Source of the DNA: Variovorax sp. PAMC 28711
Lineage (GTDB): Bacteria; Pseudomonadota; Gammaproteobacteria; Burkholderiales; Burkholderiaceae_C
Direction of reading: 5' to 3'
Assembly (NCBI RefSeq): GCF_001577265.1
Contig: NZ_CP014517.1
Location: forward strand, 2,633,501-2,697,500
DNA length: 64,000 nt
The stretch's first letter is position 1, and each line of letters starts with the position of its first letter. The position numbers and the translations under genes are program-made. Below are positions 33,809 to 42,642 of the stretch, piece by piece. The notes beneath the pieces were generated by a model. That model was not told the DNA's origin. It ran no database searches and was given only the letters and a program-made list of their open reading frames with translations.

Positions 33809-35473
33809 ATGGAGGGACGTGTACTGATTCATGCGCCGCGTGGCCGCGATGCCACGGTGGTCCAGAAGGTGCTCGGCAGCCGGAGTTTGGCCACGCTGGT
33901 CTGTGCTTCGGCCGACCAGATGCTGGCCAACCTCGACGAAGGCGCGGCCGCTGCGATCATGACCGAGGAATCATTGCTGCAGGTGCCCGAAGCACCGTTG
34001 AGCCTGTGGCTCACGCGCCAGCCGAGCTGGTCGGATTTTCCGTTCATCGTGCTGGCGTCGCGCGACGCCAACGGGCGCTCGCGCAAGGCACTGGCGCTGT
34101 TGCAGACACTCGGAAATGTGTTCGTGCTCGAGCGACCCGTGCATGCTGAAACGCTGGCGCGCGCCGCCGACGCGGCGGTGCGCGCCCGGCGGCGGCAGTA
34201 CGCCACGCGGCTGCACTTGCAGCAGCTGGAAGACACGCGCGCCGAGGTCGAACGGCTCAACGGCGCGCTCGAAGAACGCATCGTGGCGCGCACCCGCGAG
34301 CTTGCGGGCGCCAACGACCGGCTGATGGCGGAGATCGCCGAACGCGAACGTGCGCAGGCGGCCTTGATCCAGGTGCAGAAGATGGAAGCGATCGGTCGCC
34401 TCACCGGTGGCATCGCGCACGACTTCAACAACCTGCTGCACGTGGTCAACATGAACCTCGACCTGGTGTCGCGTGTCGCCAGCGACGAAAAGGTGCTCGG
34501 CATCGCGGCGCGCGCCAAGGGGGCCGTCGGGCGGGGCGCGAAGCTCACGGGCCAGTTGCTGTCCTTTGCGCGCAACCAGTCGCTGCTGCCGCGGCTGACC
34601 GACGTCAATGTGCTGCTCGACGGCCTGCGCGAGCTGGTCGCGGTGTCGGTCGGGCCGGCGGTCACTGTCGACATCCGGCCATGCGACGAGCCGGCCTGGG
34701 CGGTGCTCGATGCCAACCAGCTAGAAATGGCGGTCCTCAACCTTGCAGTGAATGCGCGCGATGCCATGTCGGGCGGCGGGACGCTCTCCGTCGCGGTCAG
34801 CGTGGTCGGCACGGCGGGCGCGGATTTGCCGCCGGGCCCCTATGTTGCGGTCTCGGTGTCCGACACCGGCACCGGCATCCCGCTGCATCTGCTGTCGAAG
34901 GTGTTCGACCCGTTCTTCACCACCAAGCCGGTCGGCAGCGGCACCGGTCTTGGGCTGAGCCAGGTCTACGGCTTCGCGCAGCAGTCGGGCGGTGTCGCCA
35001 CGGTGCGCAGCGAGGAAGGCCGTGGCACCGTGGTCGAGATGCGTTTCCCGGCTTCTTCGGAGCGCAACGACGGCCCCGACGCGGTCAGCGCCGACAGTCC
35101 GCAAGCGAGCGCGCAGCGCCAGAAGGTGCTGGTGATCGAAGACGACGCTGAAGTGCGGCGCGCGATCGTCGAGAGCTTGTCGATGCTGGGTTACGTGGTG
35201 AGCGAGGCCGCCAACGGTGCCACGGGCCTGGCGGCGCTGGCTCAGGAGATGCCCGACCTGCTGGTGGTCGACTACGCCATGCCTGACATGAACGGCGCCG
35301 AAGTGATTGATCGGGCGAGGGAACACGCCTCCGACATTCCGGTGATCCTGGCGACAGGCTACGCCGACATGGCGGAGGTCGGACGCGTGCTCGGCACCCA
35401 ATCGATCCTCATCAAACCCTTCGACATTTCGACGCTGGCTGCGGCCGTTTCCAAAGCCCTACAGGCCCGGTAA
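33809..35473 (+). CDS. Hybrid sensor histidine kinase with C-terminal receiver
   Basis: 554 residues, cytosolic. The N terminus (1-125) looks like a degenerate receiver (VLIHAPRGRDATVVQKVLG); a coiled coil follows (ALEERIVARTRELAGANDRL). HisKA around residue 200 has the His in GGIAHDFNNLLH. The ATPase domain has NLAVNARDAM (N box), VSDTGTGIP (G1), FFTTKP (F) and GTGLGLSQVYG (G2). The C-terminal receiver from about 440 has EDDAEVRR, LLVVDYAMPDMNG with the phospho-acceptor Asp, and KPFD. No transmembrane segment or separate DNA-binding output. The start follows the KaiC-like stop by four bases. Confidence 0.93.
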   Translation: MEGRVLIHAPRGRDATVVQKVLGSRSLATLVCASADQMLANLDEGAAAAIMTEESLLQVPEAPLSLWLTRQPSWSDFPFIVLASRDANGRSRKALALLQTLGNVFVLERPVHAETLARAADAAVRARRRQYATRLHLQQLEDTRAEVERLNGALEERIVARTRELAGANDRLMAEIAERERAQAALIQVQKMEAIGRLTGGIAHDFNNLLHVVNMNLDLVSRVASDEKVLGIAARAKGAVGRGAKLTGQLLSFARNQSLLPRLTDVNVLLDGLRELVAVSVGPAVTVDIRPCDEPAWAVLDANQLEMAVLNLAVNARDAMSGGGTLSVAVSVVGTAGADLPPGPYVAVSVSDTGTGIPLHLLSKVFDPFFTTKPVGSGTGLGLSQVYGFAQQSGGVATVRSEEGRGTVVEMRFPASSERNDGPDAVSADSPQASAQRQKVLVIEDDAEVRRAIVESLSMLGYVVSEAANGATGLAALAQEMPDLLVVDYAMPDMNGAEVIDRAREHASDIPVILATGYADMAEVGRVLGTQSILIKPFDISTLAAAVSKALQAR

Positions 35474-35588
35474 CCGCGGCCCCGGACCTCGGTAGGAAGC
35501 CGCCGTGTCGTCTGCGATCTGTCAGGTTTCACCCCTATCATGGGCCCCGGTTTTTCAAGCCTCTCCACTTAACTTTTCAGGGAACATC

Positions 35589-35837
35589 ATGGGCATCATC
35601 TGGACCATCATCATCGGTTTCATCGTGGGTCTGGTCGCGCGCGCGGTCATGCCGGGCACGCAGAAGGCCGGCTTCATCATCACCACGCTGCTCGGCATCG
35701 CGGGCTCGCTGATCGCGACCTACCTCGGCCAGGCGATGGGCTGGTACGTGGCGGGTGCGGGCCCCGGCTTCATTGCCTCGGTCGTCGGCGCCGTCATTCT
35801 TTTGTTCGTGTACGGCCTGGTCGCTCGCAAGGCCTGA
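35589..35837 (+). CDS. GlsB/YeaQ/YmgE-type small membrane protein
   Basis: 82 residues, three hydrophobic helices with Gly-rich turns: MGIIWTIIIGFIVGLVARAV, then GFIITTLLGIAGSLIATYLG and FIASVVGAVILLFVYGLVAR. This is the transglycosylase-associated/GlsB stress-response family, often induced by envelope or general stress. Start chosen at the ATG preceded by CAGGGAAC. It is alone, after the hybrid kinase by 115 bases. Confidence 0.93.
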   Translation: MGIIWTIIIGFIVGLVARAVMPGTQKAGFIITTLLGIAGSLIATYLGQAMGWYVAGAGPGFIASVVGAVILLFVYGLVARKA

Positions 35838-36022
35838 TTGCCCCCCCCCGCAGGCCGCTGCGCATCAAAGTTCAGCTGTTGTGCACAAATTCACGCAGCC
35901 GACAGGCGCGTCGTGCGCAGGCTGTGCGTGGCAATCCGGCCCTGGCTCATGATCCATCTTTGTAAACGAATGTGTCTTTTGTTCGTTTGCGACGTTGTTC
36001 ACGTGCCAACCGAAAGTCGACC

Positions 36023-37180
36023 ATGCAGGCCACTCGAAGAGGATTCACCCGGACCGCCGCGGCGCTGGCGTTGCTCGGTTCGGCCGGGCTGATCGGTGCG
36101 CCGCTGCGCGCGCAGAGCGCCCGCCGAGCGGCCGCGGGCAAGCTGATCGTGGGGCAGTCGTACCCGATGACGGGTGCGGCCAACGAGATCGGTCTGGCCT
36201 TTGCCGCCGGCGCCAAACTGTTCATCGACGGCTGGAACGAGCGGGGCTCCGGCCCGACGCTGGAGTTGCGTCAGCTCGACGACGGCTACGACGCGACGCG
36301 CGCCAGGGCCAATGCCACCAAGCTGCTGGCCGACGGCGCCGACGTGCTGTTCGGCTTCGTGGGCACAGCCAGCAGCGCCGCGGCGTCGGAGGTTGCGCAG
36401 CAGCAGGGCGCGGCGTTTTTCGCCCCGTTCGCCGCGGCCGACGCGCTGCGCGACAAGATGCATCCCCATGTTTTCCACGTCCGCCCCAGCATGGCCGACG
36501 AAGCGTTCGCGATGCTCCGGCACTGCGGCATCCTCGGCCAGACGCGCATTGCCGTCGTGGCCGACGACGACGCCATGGGCCGGGCCGCGCTGCAGGCCAT
36601 CCAGGACGCCGCGGCCGAACTGAAGATGGCGCCGCCGGTGGCTGCCGCCTTCGTCAAGCCCGGCGGCACCCAGGTGGCCGATGCCGTCGCGATGGTCGCC
36701 AAGGCGCAGCCGCAGACCGTGATCCAGGCTTCGCTGTCGCCGACCACCGCCGCCTTCGTGCGCGAGATGCGCAAGACGGGCTACGGCAGCGGCTTCATGA
36801 CTTTTTCGGTGGTCGGCATCGACCCGCTCTACACCGCACTCGGCAAGGAAACCCGCGGCGTGGTGATCTCGCAGGTGGTGCCGTCTCCGCGCAGCAACGG
36901 CAACGTCGCGATCGTCAAGGAATACCTGGCCGCCGTGGGGGACTCCGACCAGACCGCGTCGTACGAAGGCCTCGAAGGTTTTATTGCCGCCAAGGCGCTG
37001 GCCGAAGCGGCGAAGCGCGCCGGCCCGACGGCCACCCGCGCCAGCCTCCAGAAGGCGATGGCCGGCATGGGTGCGTTCGATGTCGGCGGCTTCCGCATCA
37101 ATCTGCGCCCGCCGCTGCACGACGCCGCGCGGGCGGTCGATCTGGTCTACATCACGGCCGAGGGCCGGGTCTTGCGCTGA
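36023..37180 (+). CDS. LivK-type ABC substrate-binding protein (orphan)
   Basis: 385 residues. The N terminus TRRGFTRTAAALALLG resembles a twin-arginine signal. The mature part is a branched-chain amino-acid-type periplasmic binding protein: IVGQSYPMTGAANEIGLAFAAG, LRQLDDGYDATRARANATKL, GFVGTASSAAASEVA and SYEGLEGFIAAKALAEAAKR. No permease or ATPase genes are adjacent, so it either serves a transporter elsewhere or acts as a sensor. The 185 bases upstream carry a nine-C run (35841-35849) and an AT-richer stretch at 35950-36000. Confidence 0.88.
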   Translation: MQATRRGFTRTAAALALLGSAGLIGAPLRAQSARRAAAGKLIVGQSYPMTGAANEIGLAFAAGAKLFIDGWNERGSGPTLELRQLDDGYDATRARANATKLLADGADVLFGFVGTASSAAASEVAQQQGAAFFAPFAAADALRDKMHPHVFHVRPSMADEAFAMLRHCGILGQTRIAVVADDDAMGRAALQAIQDAAAELKMAPPVAAAFVKPGGTQVADAVAMVAKAQPQTVIQASLSPTTAAFVREMRKTGYGSGFMTFSVVGIDPLYTALGKETRGVVISQVVPSPRSNGNVAIVKEYLAAVGDSDQTASYEGLEGFIAAKALAEAAKRAGPTATRASLQKAMAGMGAFDVGGFRINLRPPLHDAARAVDLVYITAEGRVLR

Positions 37181-37214
37181 CCGGCGTGTTGGAAAACTGA
37201 GAGCATCGGGGCCC

Positions 37215-37568
37215 ATGCGGTCTCCGAAGCCGGCGGCCAAGACGCCCCGTAGCCACCACTATCACGTGTATGTCGTCGCGCTCGACGACCGCGTGTGGAA
37301 CAGCGCGCGCTTCCGGCGCGCCAATCCGGACCATGTGCTGGGCAAGCCCTTCGTGTATGTCGGTATGACGGGGCTCGACCCGGACGTGCGCTTCGACAAG
37401 CACAAGGCCGGCATCCAGGCCAATGTGTTCGTGCGGGACCACGGCGTCGGACTGCTGCCCGCGCTGTACGAGCGCTACAACCCCCAGCCCCACGCGGCGG
37501 CGCAATCGTTGGAAGTGGAACTCGCCATCCGGCTGAGGGCGCTGGGCTATGGGGTCTGGCAGGCCTGA
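37215..37568 (+). CDS. GIY-YIG-like small protein
   Basis: 117 residues. HYHVYVVALDD, about 30 residues, then FVYVGMTGLDPDVRFDKHKAG is the pattern of GIY-YIG domains (two short strands followed by an Arg-bearing helix), with an extended linker between the strands. The usual catalytic Glu may be in VELAIRLRALGYGVW. Possible nuclease, but a binding role is equally possible. It follows the LivK-type gene by 34 bases. Confidence 0.72.
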   Translation: MRSPKPAAKTPRSHHYHVYVVALDDRVWNSARFRRANPDHVLGKPFVYVGMTGLDPDVRFDKHKAGIQANVFVRDHGVGLLPALYERYNPQPHAAAQSLEVELAIRLRALGYGVWQA

Positions 37569-37593
37569 GCTGGCCCGGCGCCACGCCAAATGG

Positions 37594-38268
37594 TCACGAG
37601 TAGGTGATCCAGTCTTCGTATGCCGGGCCGTCGAGGTGCGGCAGCGTGTTGTAGGTCACCAGCATGTGGCGCTTCGGCGTGAAGGCGAACTCGGTGACCG
37701 ACGTGTTGCGAATGCGCAGGTTCAGCTCGATGGTTGTCTCCGCGCTGGTCCCCAGCACATGGCCGACGGCGGTGCTGATCGGCCCGCCGCTCGACACCAC
37801 CAGCACCTTCGCGCCGTGGTGCGTGTCGCGCACATGGTCGAGCGCCGTGGTCACGCCTTCGAGGAAGCCGAGGTAGCTCGGCATGCCGACCGGCTCGGTC
37901 TTGCCCTGCATCCAGGCGGCCAGGCCGTCGCGCAGCAGCCGGAAGTGCTTGCGGTAGAGCTCGGGCGTGTCGGGTTTCGGCAGCTTTTCGGGATGGATCG
38001 TCGCGACGATGGCTTCGCTGTCGTACTCGTTCAGGCCCGGCCACGGCAGCACGTCGTCGCGCGTGAGCGCCAGGCCCTTTGCAATGCCTTCCCAGGTCTG
38101 GCGGTGGCGCTTGAGCGTGCCGGTGATGACGGCATCGAAGGTCATGCCGCGCTCGCGCCAGTACTCGCCGAGCCGCACCGCCTGGCGATGACCGAGTTCG
38201 CTGAGGTTGTCGTAGTCGGCCGCACCGAAGCTGGCCTGACCGTGTCGCACTAGATAGAGGGTTCCCAT
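37594..38268 (-). CDS. Histidine phosphatase family protein
   Basis: 224 residues of the phosphoglycerate mutase/SixA-like branch: the catalytic LVRHGQASF at residues 6-14, then LSELGHRQA, a second Arg in GTLKRHRQTWEGI, and VLVVSSGGPIS where most relatives have a second His (SHGG). Replacement of that His by Ser is notable but common in this subgroup. Substrate unknown; cytoplasmic. Convergent with the GIY-YIG-like gene; divergent from the autotransporter gene. Confidence 0.88.
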   Translation of the reverse strand: MGTLYLVRHGQASFGAADYDNLSELGHRQAVRLGEYWRERGMTFDAVITGTLKRHRQTWEGIAKGLALTRDDVLPWPGLNEYDSEAIVATIHPEKLPKPDTPELYRKHFRLLRDGLAAWMQGKTEPVGMPSYLGFLEGVTTALDHVRDTHHGAKVLVVSSGGPISTAVGHVLGTSAETTIELNLRIRNTSVTEFAFTPKRHMLVTYNTLPHLDGPAYEDWITYS

Positions 38269-38320
38269 GCCGCGGATTCTGGCGAAAAGCGCCGAACGCT
38301 CTTGTCCCACGTGTGACGAA

Positions 38321-38339
38321 TGCTATGTTTTCGATAGCA
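38321..38339. repeat. GCTAT-type dispersed palindromic repeat, copy 3
   Basis: TGCTATGTTTTCGATAGCA: perfect 6-bp arms TGCTAT/ATAGCA around seven bases, upstream of the autotransporter. The best palindrome of the five copies seen. Confidence 0.55.
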
Positions 38340-38396
38340 CCAATGTGAACAATGATTGCCGAGCGGCGGAGTGCTTCATGTAACACTAAGCTACTC

Positions 38397-38411
38397 ATTG
38401 CCGTCGGCAAT
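38397..38411. promoter_or_regulatory. Inverted repeat before the autotransporter gene
   Basis: ATTGCC GTC GGCAAT, a perfect 6-bp inverted repeat 27 bases upstream of the start codon and just after a possible -10 (TGTAAC, 38379-38384; -35 TTGCCG, 38356-38361). It could be an operator in the 5' leader. Confidence 0.35.
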
Positions 38412-38437
38412 TTGCTGTTTCTCAGGGAGTCGAAAAA

Positions 38438-41400
38438 ATGAATACGTCGTTTCGCAGCGTCTGGAATCCTGCGTTGGCCGCCTGGGTGGCCGTGTCTGAA
38501 ATTGCGCGCACGCGCGGCAAGTCCGTCTCCAGTGCCGCGGGCATCGTCGCCACGGCGCTGTGCCTGAGCGCCGCCCCGGCGCTCGCCGGCAGCGGGGGCC
38601 TCGGGGGACGCCCCGCAACGCCCACCACGCTCTTTGCCGGTGACGGCGGCGCGGACAACGTCGGCGGTGCCGGCGGCTTCAACGACGGCGTGACCAACGG
38701 CACTGGCGGTGCCGGCGGCAGCGCCGGCACCGCGGGCGCCAGCGAGGGCGGCGCGGGCACTCCGGGAACGTATCCGGCCGGCGTCGGCGCTTTGGGCGGC
38801 GCGGCAGGCACGGCCGCCGCACCCAACGGCCTGGCCGGTGGCGGCTTCGACGTCACCAACCCCGCGATCAACGGCTACGGCGGTGGCGGTGGCGGTGGTT
38901 TTTTCGGCGGCACGGGCGCCTCGGGCAGCAACACGACACCGCTGGTCGGCGGCAACGGCGGCGCCGGGGGCACGGGCATCCAGGCGGCGGGTGGCGGCGG
39001 TGCCGGCGGCTACGGCGTGGTGCTCGCGCCTGCGGTCACCCCATTCACCAACAGCAGCCAAGTCACCGGCGGCAATGGCGGCTCGGGCGGCGCGGCCTCC
39101 GCGCAGGCCGGCGGCGGCGGTGGCGGGGGCAGCGGGCTCTGGCAGACCGGGGGTGTGGTCGCCAACACCGGTTCCATCATCGGGGGCGCCGGCGGGCTGG
39201 GCGGGGCCGGCGGCAACGCCGTCAGCGGGCCGAGTGGCGGCGGAGGAGGCGGTGGCGGCGATGGGTTGTTGATCACGGGCGGTTCGCTCCGGAACGAGGC
39301 CGGGGGGTACATCGTCGGCGGGACGGGCGGGCGCGGTGGCGACGCCGGGCCCAACGTCGCCGGCGCCGGCCGGGCAGGCGCCGGTGGCAGCGGCGGCGAT
39401 GGCGTGCGCGCGGTCGCCAACGGCGTGACGCTCGTCAATGAGGGTTCGCTCTTCGGCGGCGTGGGCGGTGGTGGCGGAAACGCCGCTGCCGGGGGGGTGG
39501 GCGCTGCCGGCGCCGGTGGCGTCGGCGTGCGTCTGGTGGGCGACAACAACGTTCTGGTGAACGCGTCGCTGATCGTTGGCGGCCAGTCGCGCACGAACGT
39601 GCGCGCCAACGCCGTCGACATCACAGGCGCGTCCAACACCGTCGAGCTTCGCTCCGGGCAGGCCTTCATTGGCGACGTGGTGGCCACAGGCGCGGGCAAC
39701 GTGCTGGCACTGGGCGGCGATGTCAGTCCTGCGACGCCTTTCAGCGTGGCGCCGATCGGCACCGCGTTCCGGGGTTTCGCGGGTTTTGAGAAGACCGGCG
39801 AAAGCACCTGGACGCTCACCGGCACGACGACCGCGGTGACGCCCTGGACGGTGCGTGCCGGCGTCCTGCAGATCACCAACGACAGCAACCTCGGCGCGCC
39901 GACGGGCGGCCTCGCCTTCGACGGCGGAACGATCCGTCTCGTCGGCGCGCCGGCCGACTGGACCACGTCGCGCGCCGTGTCGGTGCGCGCGGGCGGCGGC
40001 ACGCTCGACCTCGATCAGCAAAGCGCGACCTTCAACGGCGCGCTGTCGGGTCCGGGTGCTTTCACGGTCACGTCGAATACCGTGACGCCCGCCAACTTCG
40101 GCGGGGTGCTCACGCTCAACGCGGCGGGCACGCGCACTGGCATCACCACACTCAGCAACGGCGTGAACGTGAACGTGAACGTCACCGACGCGCTCGGCAC
40201 GGGCGCCGTGGCCCTGGTCAACGGCTGGAACAAGCTGAACTTCAACGGTGCGGCAAGCGCTGGCGCAGTGGTCTACACCGTGGGCGGGCTGGATGCGAGC
40301 GAGTGGAACAACGGGATCACCTTCAACGATGCGTCCAGGGCCGGCACGGCGGTGTTCAACCTGCGCGGTGCCGACACCCTGACGTCGTTCAACACGATCG
40401 ATTTCAAGGGCACGTCGAGCGCTGAAAGTGCACAAATCAACGGCCAGGGCGGCTTCGTCACCTTTGCCGACAACAGCACCGCGGGCGCCTCGACGCTGGT
40501 CAACGACAGCGCGGGTTACCTGATCTTCACGGACGCCGCCAGCGGCGGCACCGCGAGCATCACGAACAAGGGCGCCTCGCAGTTGCTGGTGTTCGGCGAT
40601 GCGCAGCTCGCGACGGCACGCGTGTCGAACCTCGACACCTCGACGGTCGATATTTCGGGCGCCAATGCGGGCGTCGCGATCGGGTCGCTGCGCGGCGCGG
40701 GCGCGGTCTCGCTCGGTGCCAATGCGCTCACGCTCGGCGGCCTGAACCTGGACGACGCGATCTCGGGCGTGATCGATGGCTCCGGGGCGTTGCACAAAAT
40801 CGGAACCGGGGCTTTGACCCTCTCGGGCGCCAACACCTACACCGGCGCCACCGACATTGCCGAAGGCACCCTGCGCGCCGGCGCGGCCAACACACTCAGC
40901 GCCGTCTCGGCCCACACCGTCGCTGCCGGCGCCACGCTCGACACCGCAGGCTTCAACCAGCGCATCGCGTCGCTCGCCAACAGTGGCACCGTCTCGCTGC
41001 TGAGTGCGACGCCGGGCTCGACGTTGACCGTCATCGGCGCGTACGTCGGCAACGGCGGCGTGCTGCGCCTGGGCACCGCGCTCGGCGACAGCGGCAGCCT
41101 GAGCGATCGCCTCGTGCTCGACGGCATTGCCGCCAGCGCGACCGGCCACACGACCGTGCAGATCACGAACGTTGGCGGTCTCGGTGCGCTCACCACCGGC
41201 GACGGCATCAGCGTCGTCACCGCGCAGAACGGTGCCACCACCGCGGCCAACGCGTTCACGCTGGCCGGTGGTCACGTCGACGCCGGCGCTTTCGAATACC
41301 GCCTGGTCGATGGCGACGCGGCGGGTGCCGGCGAAAGCTGGTTCCTGCGCTCGACCACGACGGTGGTGCCCGTGACGCCGGTCGTGCCGGTGGCTCCGGT

Positions 41401-42454
41401 CCCGCCTGTCACGCCGGAGAACCCGGCCGAGCCGGCGCCGCCCGCAGGCCCTGTGGCGGCTCCGGCACCGGCCATCGTTCGCCCCACTTACCGCGCCGAG
41501 GTGCCGATGGTCACGGCCCTGCCGTCGATCCTGCGCGAGGGCGACCTGGCCATGCTCTCCACGCTGCACCGCCGCGTCGGCGACCAAGGCGCAGTCGGCA
41601 CCTCGGCCGTGCCCAACGCCACCCGCGCCTGGGGACGCCTCATCGGCGGCAACACGACGGTCACGCAAAGTGGCGCCACCGCCCCGGAGAGTCGCACCCG
41701 CATCGGCGGCTTCCAGACGGGGGTCGACCTCGTGGCCGACGACCGCTGGAACGCTGGCTTGTATGTGGGCAAGCTGCGCAGCGACGCCCGCGTCGACGGC
41801 GTGTACGGCCTGAACCTCTACAGCCGCTACGCCGGCAGCCTGCGCAGCGACACCGCGTACCTCGGCGGCTACGCGACCTATGCCAACGCGCAGGGCCAGT
41901 ACGCCGACTTTGTCCTGCAGTACGGCCGGCACGACATCATTGGCACGTCGGTCAACCAGGTCGCCAGCAGCAGCGACGGCAAGAGCTTGAGCGCCTCGGC
42001 GGAAATCGGCCAGCGCTTTGCGATGGGCACCGATTGGGGCATCGAGCCGCAAGCCCAGCTGATCTACAACCGACAGAGCCTGGACACCCTCCGGATCGGC
42101 GGCTTGACCACCGTCGCGCTGGACACCGCCAACGCGGTCATCGGCCGCCTGGGCGTGCGCATCACCGGTGACTTCACGACCGGTATCGGCCGTCTGCAGC
42201 CCTACGGCCGCCTCAACCTGTGGCACGGCTTCAAGGGCGCCGACCAGACCACCTTCATCGGCGGCGCGGGTGCCACCGGCTTCGGCAACCGCATCGGCTA
42301 CACCTCGGTGGAAGTGGCTGCGGGGGCCACACTGGCGGTGACGAACACGACCAGCGTCTACGGAGAACTGGGCAGCCTCACGCACGCGGGCGGTAGCGCG
42401 TCGAAGGTCAAATCTTCGGTGCAGGGCTCGGTGGGGGTGAAGCTCAGGTTCTGA
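38438..42454 (+). CDS. Autotransporter (type Va) with glycine-rich passenger
   Basis: 1338 residues. The N terminus is an extended signal peptide (MNTSFRSVWNPALAAWVAVSE then a hydrophobic stretch ending APALA). Residues about 50-390 are extremely Gly-rich (GGAGG, GGGGG runs). Residues 400-970 form a beta-helix-like passenger with one clear autotransporter repeat (LTLSGANTYTGATDIAEGTL). A Pro-rich linker at about 976-1010 (VTPVVPVAPVPPVTP) precedes the beta-barrel (about 1060-1338, from TRAWGRLIGGN), which ends in the usual aromatic LRF. AGGGAG precedes the ATG. Likely a surface adhesin or biofilm factor; no protease triad seen. Confidence 0.93.
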   Translation: MNTSFRSVWNPALAAWVAVSEIARTRGKSVSSAAGIVATALCLSAAPALAGSGGLGGRPATPTTLFAGDGGADNVGGAGGFNDGVTNGTGGAGGSAGTAGASEGGAGTPGTYPAGVGALGGAAGTAAAPNGLAGGGFDVTNPAINGYGGGGGGGFFGGTGASGSNTTPLVGGNGGAGGTGIQAAGGGGAGGYGVVLAPAVTPFTNSSQVTGGNGGSGGAASAQAGGGGGGGSGLWQTGGVVANTGSIIGGAGGLGGAGGNAVSGPSGGGGGGGGDGLLITGGSLRNEAGGYIVGGTGGRGGDAGPNVAGAGRAGAGGSGGDGVRAVANGVTLVNEGSLFGGVGGGGGNAAAGGVGAAGAGGVGVRLVGDNNVLVNASLIVGGQSRTNVRANAVDITGASNTVELRSGQAFIGDVVATGAGNVLALGGDVSPATPFSVAPIGTAFRGFAGFEKTGESTWTLTGTTTAVTPWTVRAGVLQITNDSNLGAPTGGLAFDGGTIRLVGAPADWTTSRAVSVRAGGGTLDLDQQSATFNGALSGPGAFTVTSNTVTPANFGGVLTLNAAGTRTGITTLSNGVNVNVNVTDALGTGAVALVNGWNKLNFNGAASAGAVVYTVGGLDASEWNNGITFNDASRAGTAVFNLRGADTLTSFNTIDFKGTSSAESAQINGQGGFVTFADNSTAGASTLVNDSAGYLIFTDAASGGTASITNKGASQLLVFGDAQLATARVSNLDTSTVDISGANAGVAIGSLRGAGAVSLGANALTLGGLNLDDAISGVIDGSGALHKIGTGALTLSGANTYTGATDIAEGTLRAGAANTLSAVSAHTVAAGATLDTAGFNQRIASLANSGTVSLLSATPGSTLTVIGAYVGNGGVLRLGTALGDSGSLSDRLVLDGIAASATGHTTVQITNVGGLGALTTGDGISVVTAQNGATTAANAFTLAGGHVDAGAFEYRLVDGDAAGAGESWFLRSTTTVVPVTPVVPVAPVPPVTPENPAEPAPPAGPVAAPAPAIVRPTYRAEVPMVTALPSILREGDLAMLSTLHRRVGDQGAVGTSAVPNATRAWGRLIGGNTTVTQSGATAPESRTRIGGFQTGVDLVADDRWNAGLYVGKLRSDARVDGVYGLNLYSRYAGSLRSDTAYLGGYATYANAQGQYADFVLQYGRHDIIGTSVNQVASSSDGKSLSASAEIGQRFAMGTDWGIEPQAQLIYNRQSLDTLRIGGLTTVALDTANAVIGRLGVRITGDFTTGIGRLQPYGRLNLWHGFKGADQTTFIGGAGATGFGNRIGYTSVEVAAGATLAVTNTTSVYGELGSLTHAGGSASKVKSSVQGSVGVKLRF

Positions 42455-42609
42455 GGGGAACTCGCAGCGGCGCGACAGATGGACCGCGCGGCCGTAACCA
42501 TGCCGTTCGAGCGGTCCCGCGACGGGTTGCGGGCCAACTTCCCGATCGTTGTTTCAGCCTGAAAGTTCAAGCCACAGCGCCGGCAGCGCTTGTCCAGTGG
42601 GCGCGGAAG

Positions 42610-42626
42610 GCTATGTTTTTGATCGC
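42610..42626. repeat. GCTAT-type dispersed palindromic repeat, copy 4
   Basis: GCTATGTTTTTGATCGC, differing by one base from a perfect GCTAT/ATAGC palindrome, between the autotransporter and the DapA-family gene. Confidence 0.4.
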
Positions 42627-42642
42627 AATAGACCCGATCGCG

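Noticed and set aside
35841..35849. Run of nine C, possible phase-variation tract
   Set aside because: It lies after the GlsB stop codon and about 170 bases before the next start, not in a coding frame or between promoter hexamers.
38588..39600. Glycine-rich repeats resembling mycobacterial PE_PGRS proteins or a tandem-repeat array
   Set aside because: Only composition is shared. There is no exact tandem unit, and the ends are a standard autotransporter signal peptide and barrel.
37547..42385. A 1612-codon open frame antisense to the autotransporter
   Set aside because: It is produced by the Gly/Ala-rich codon pattern of the real gene. The translation is Arg/Ala/Gln/His-rich with no domain, and it runs through the histidine phosphatase gene as well.
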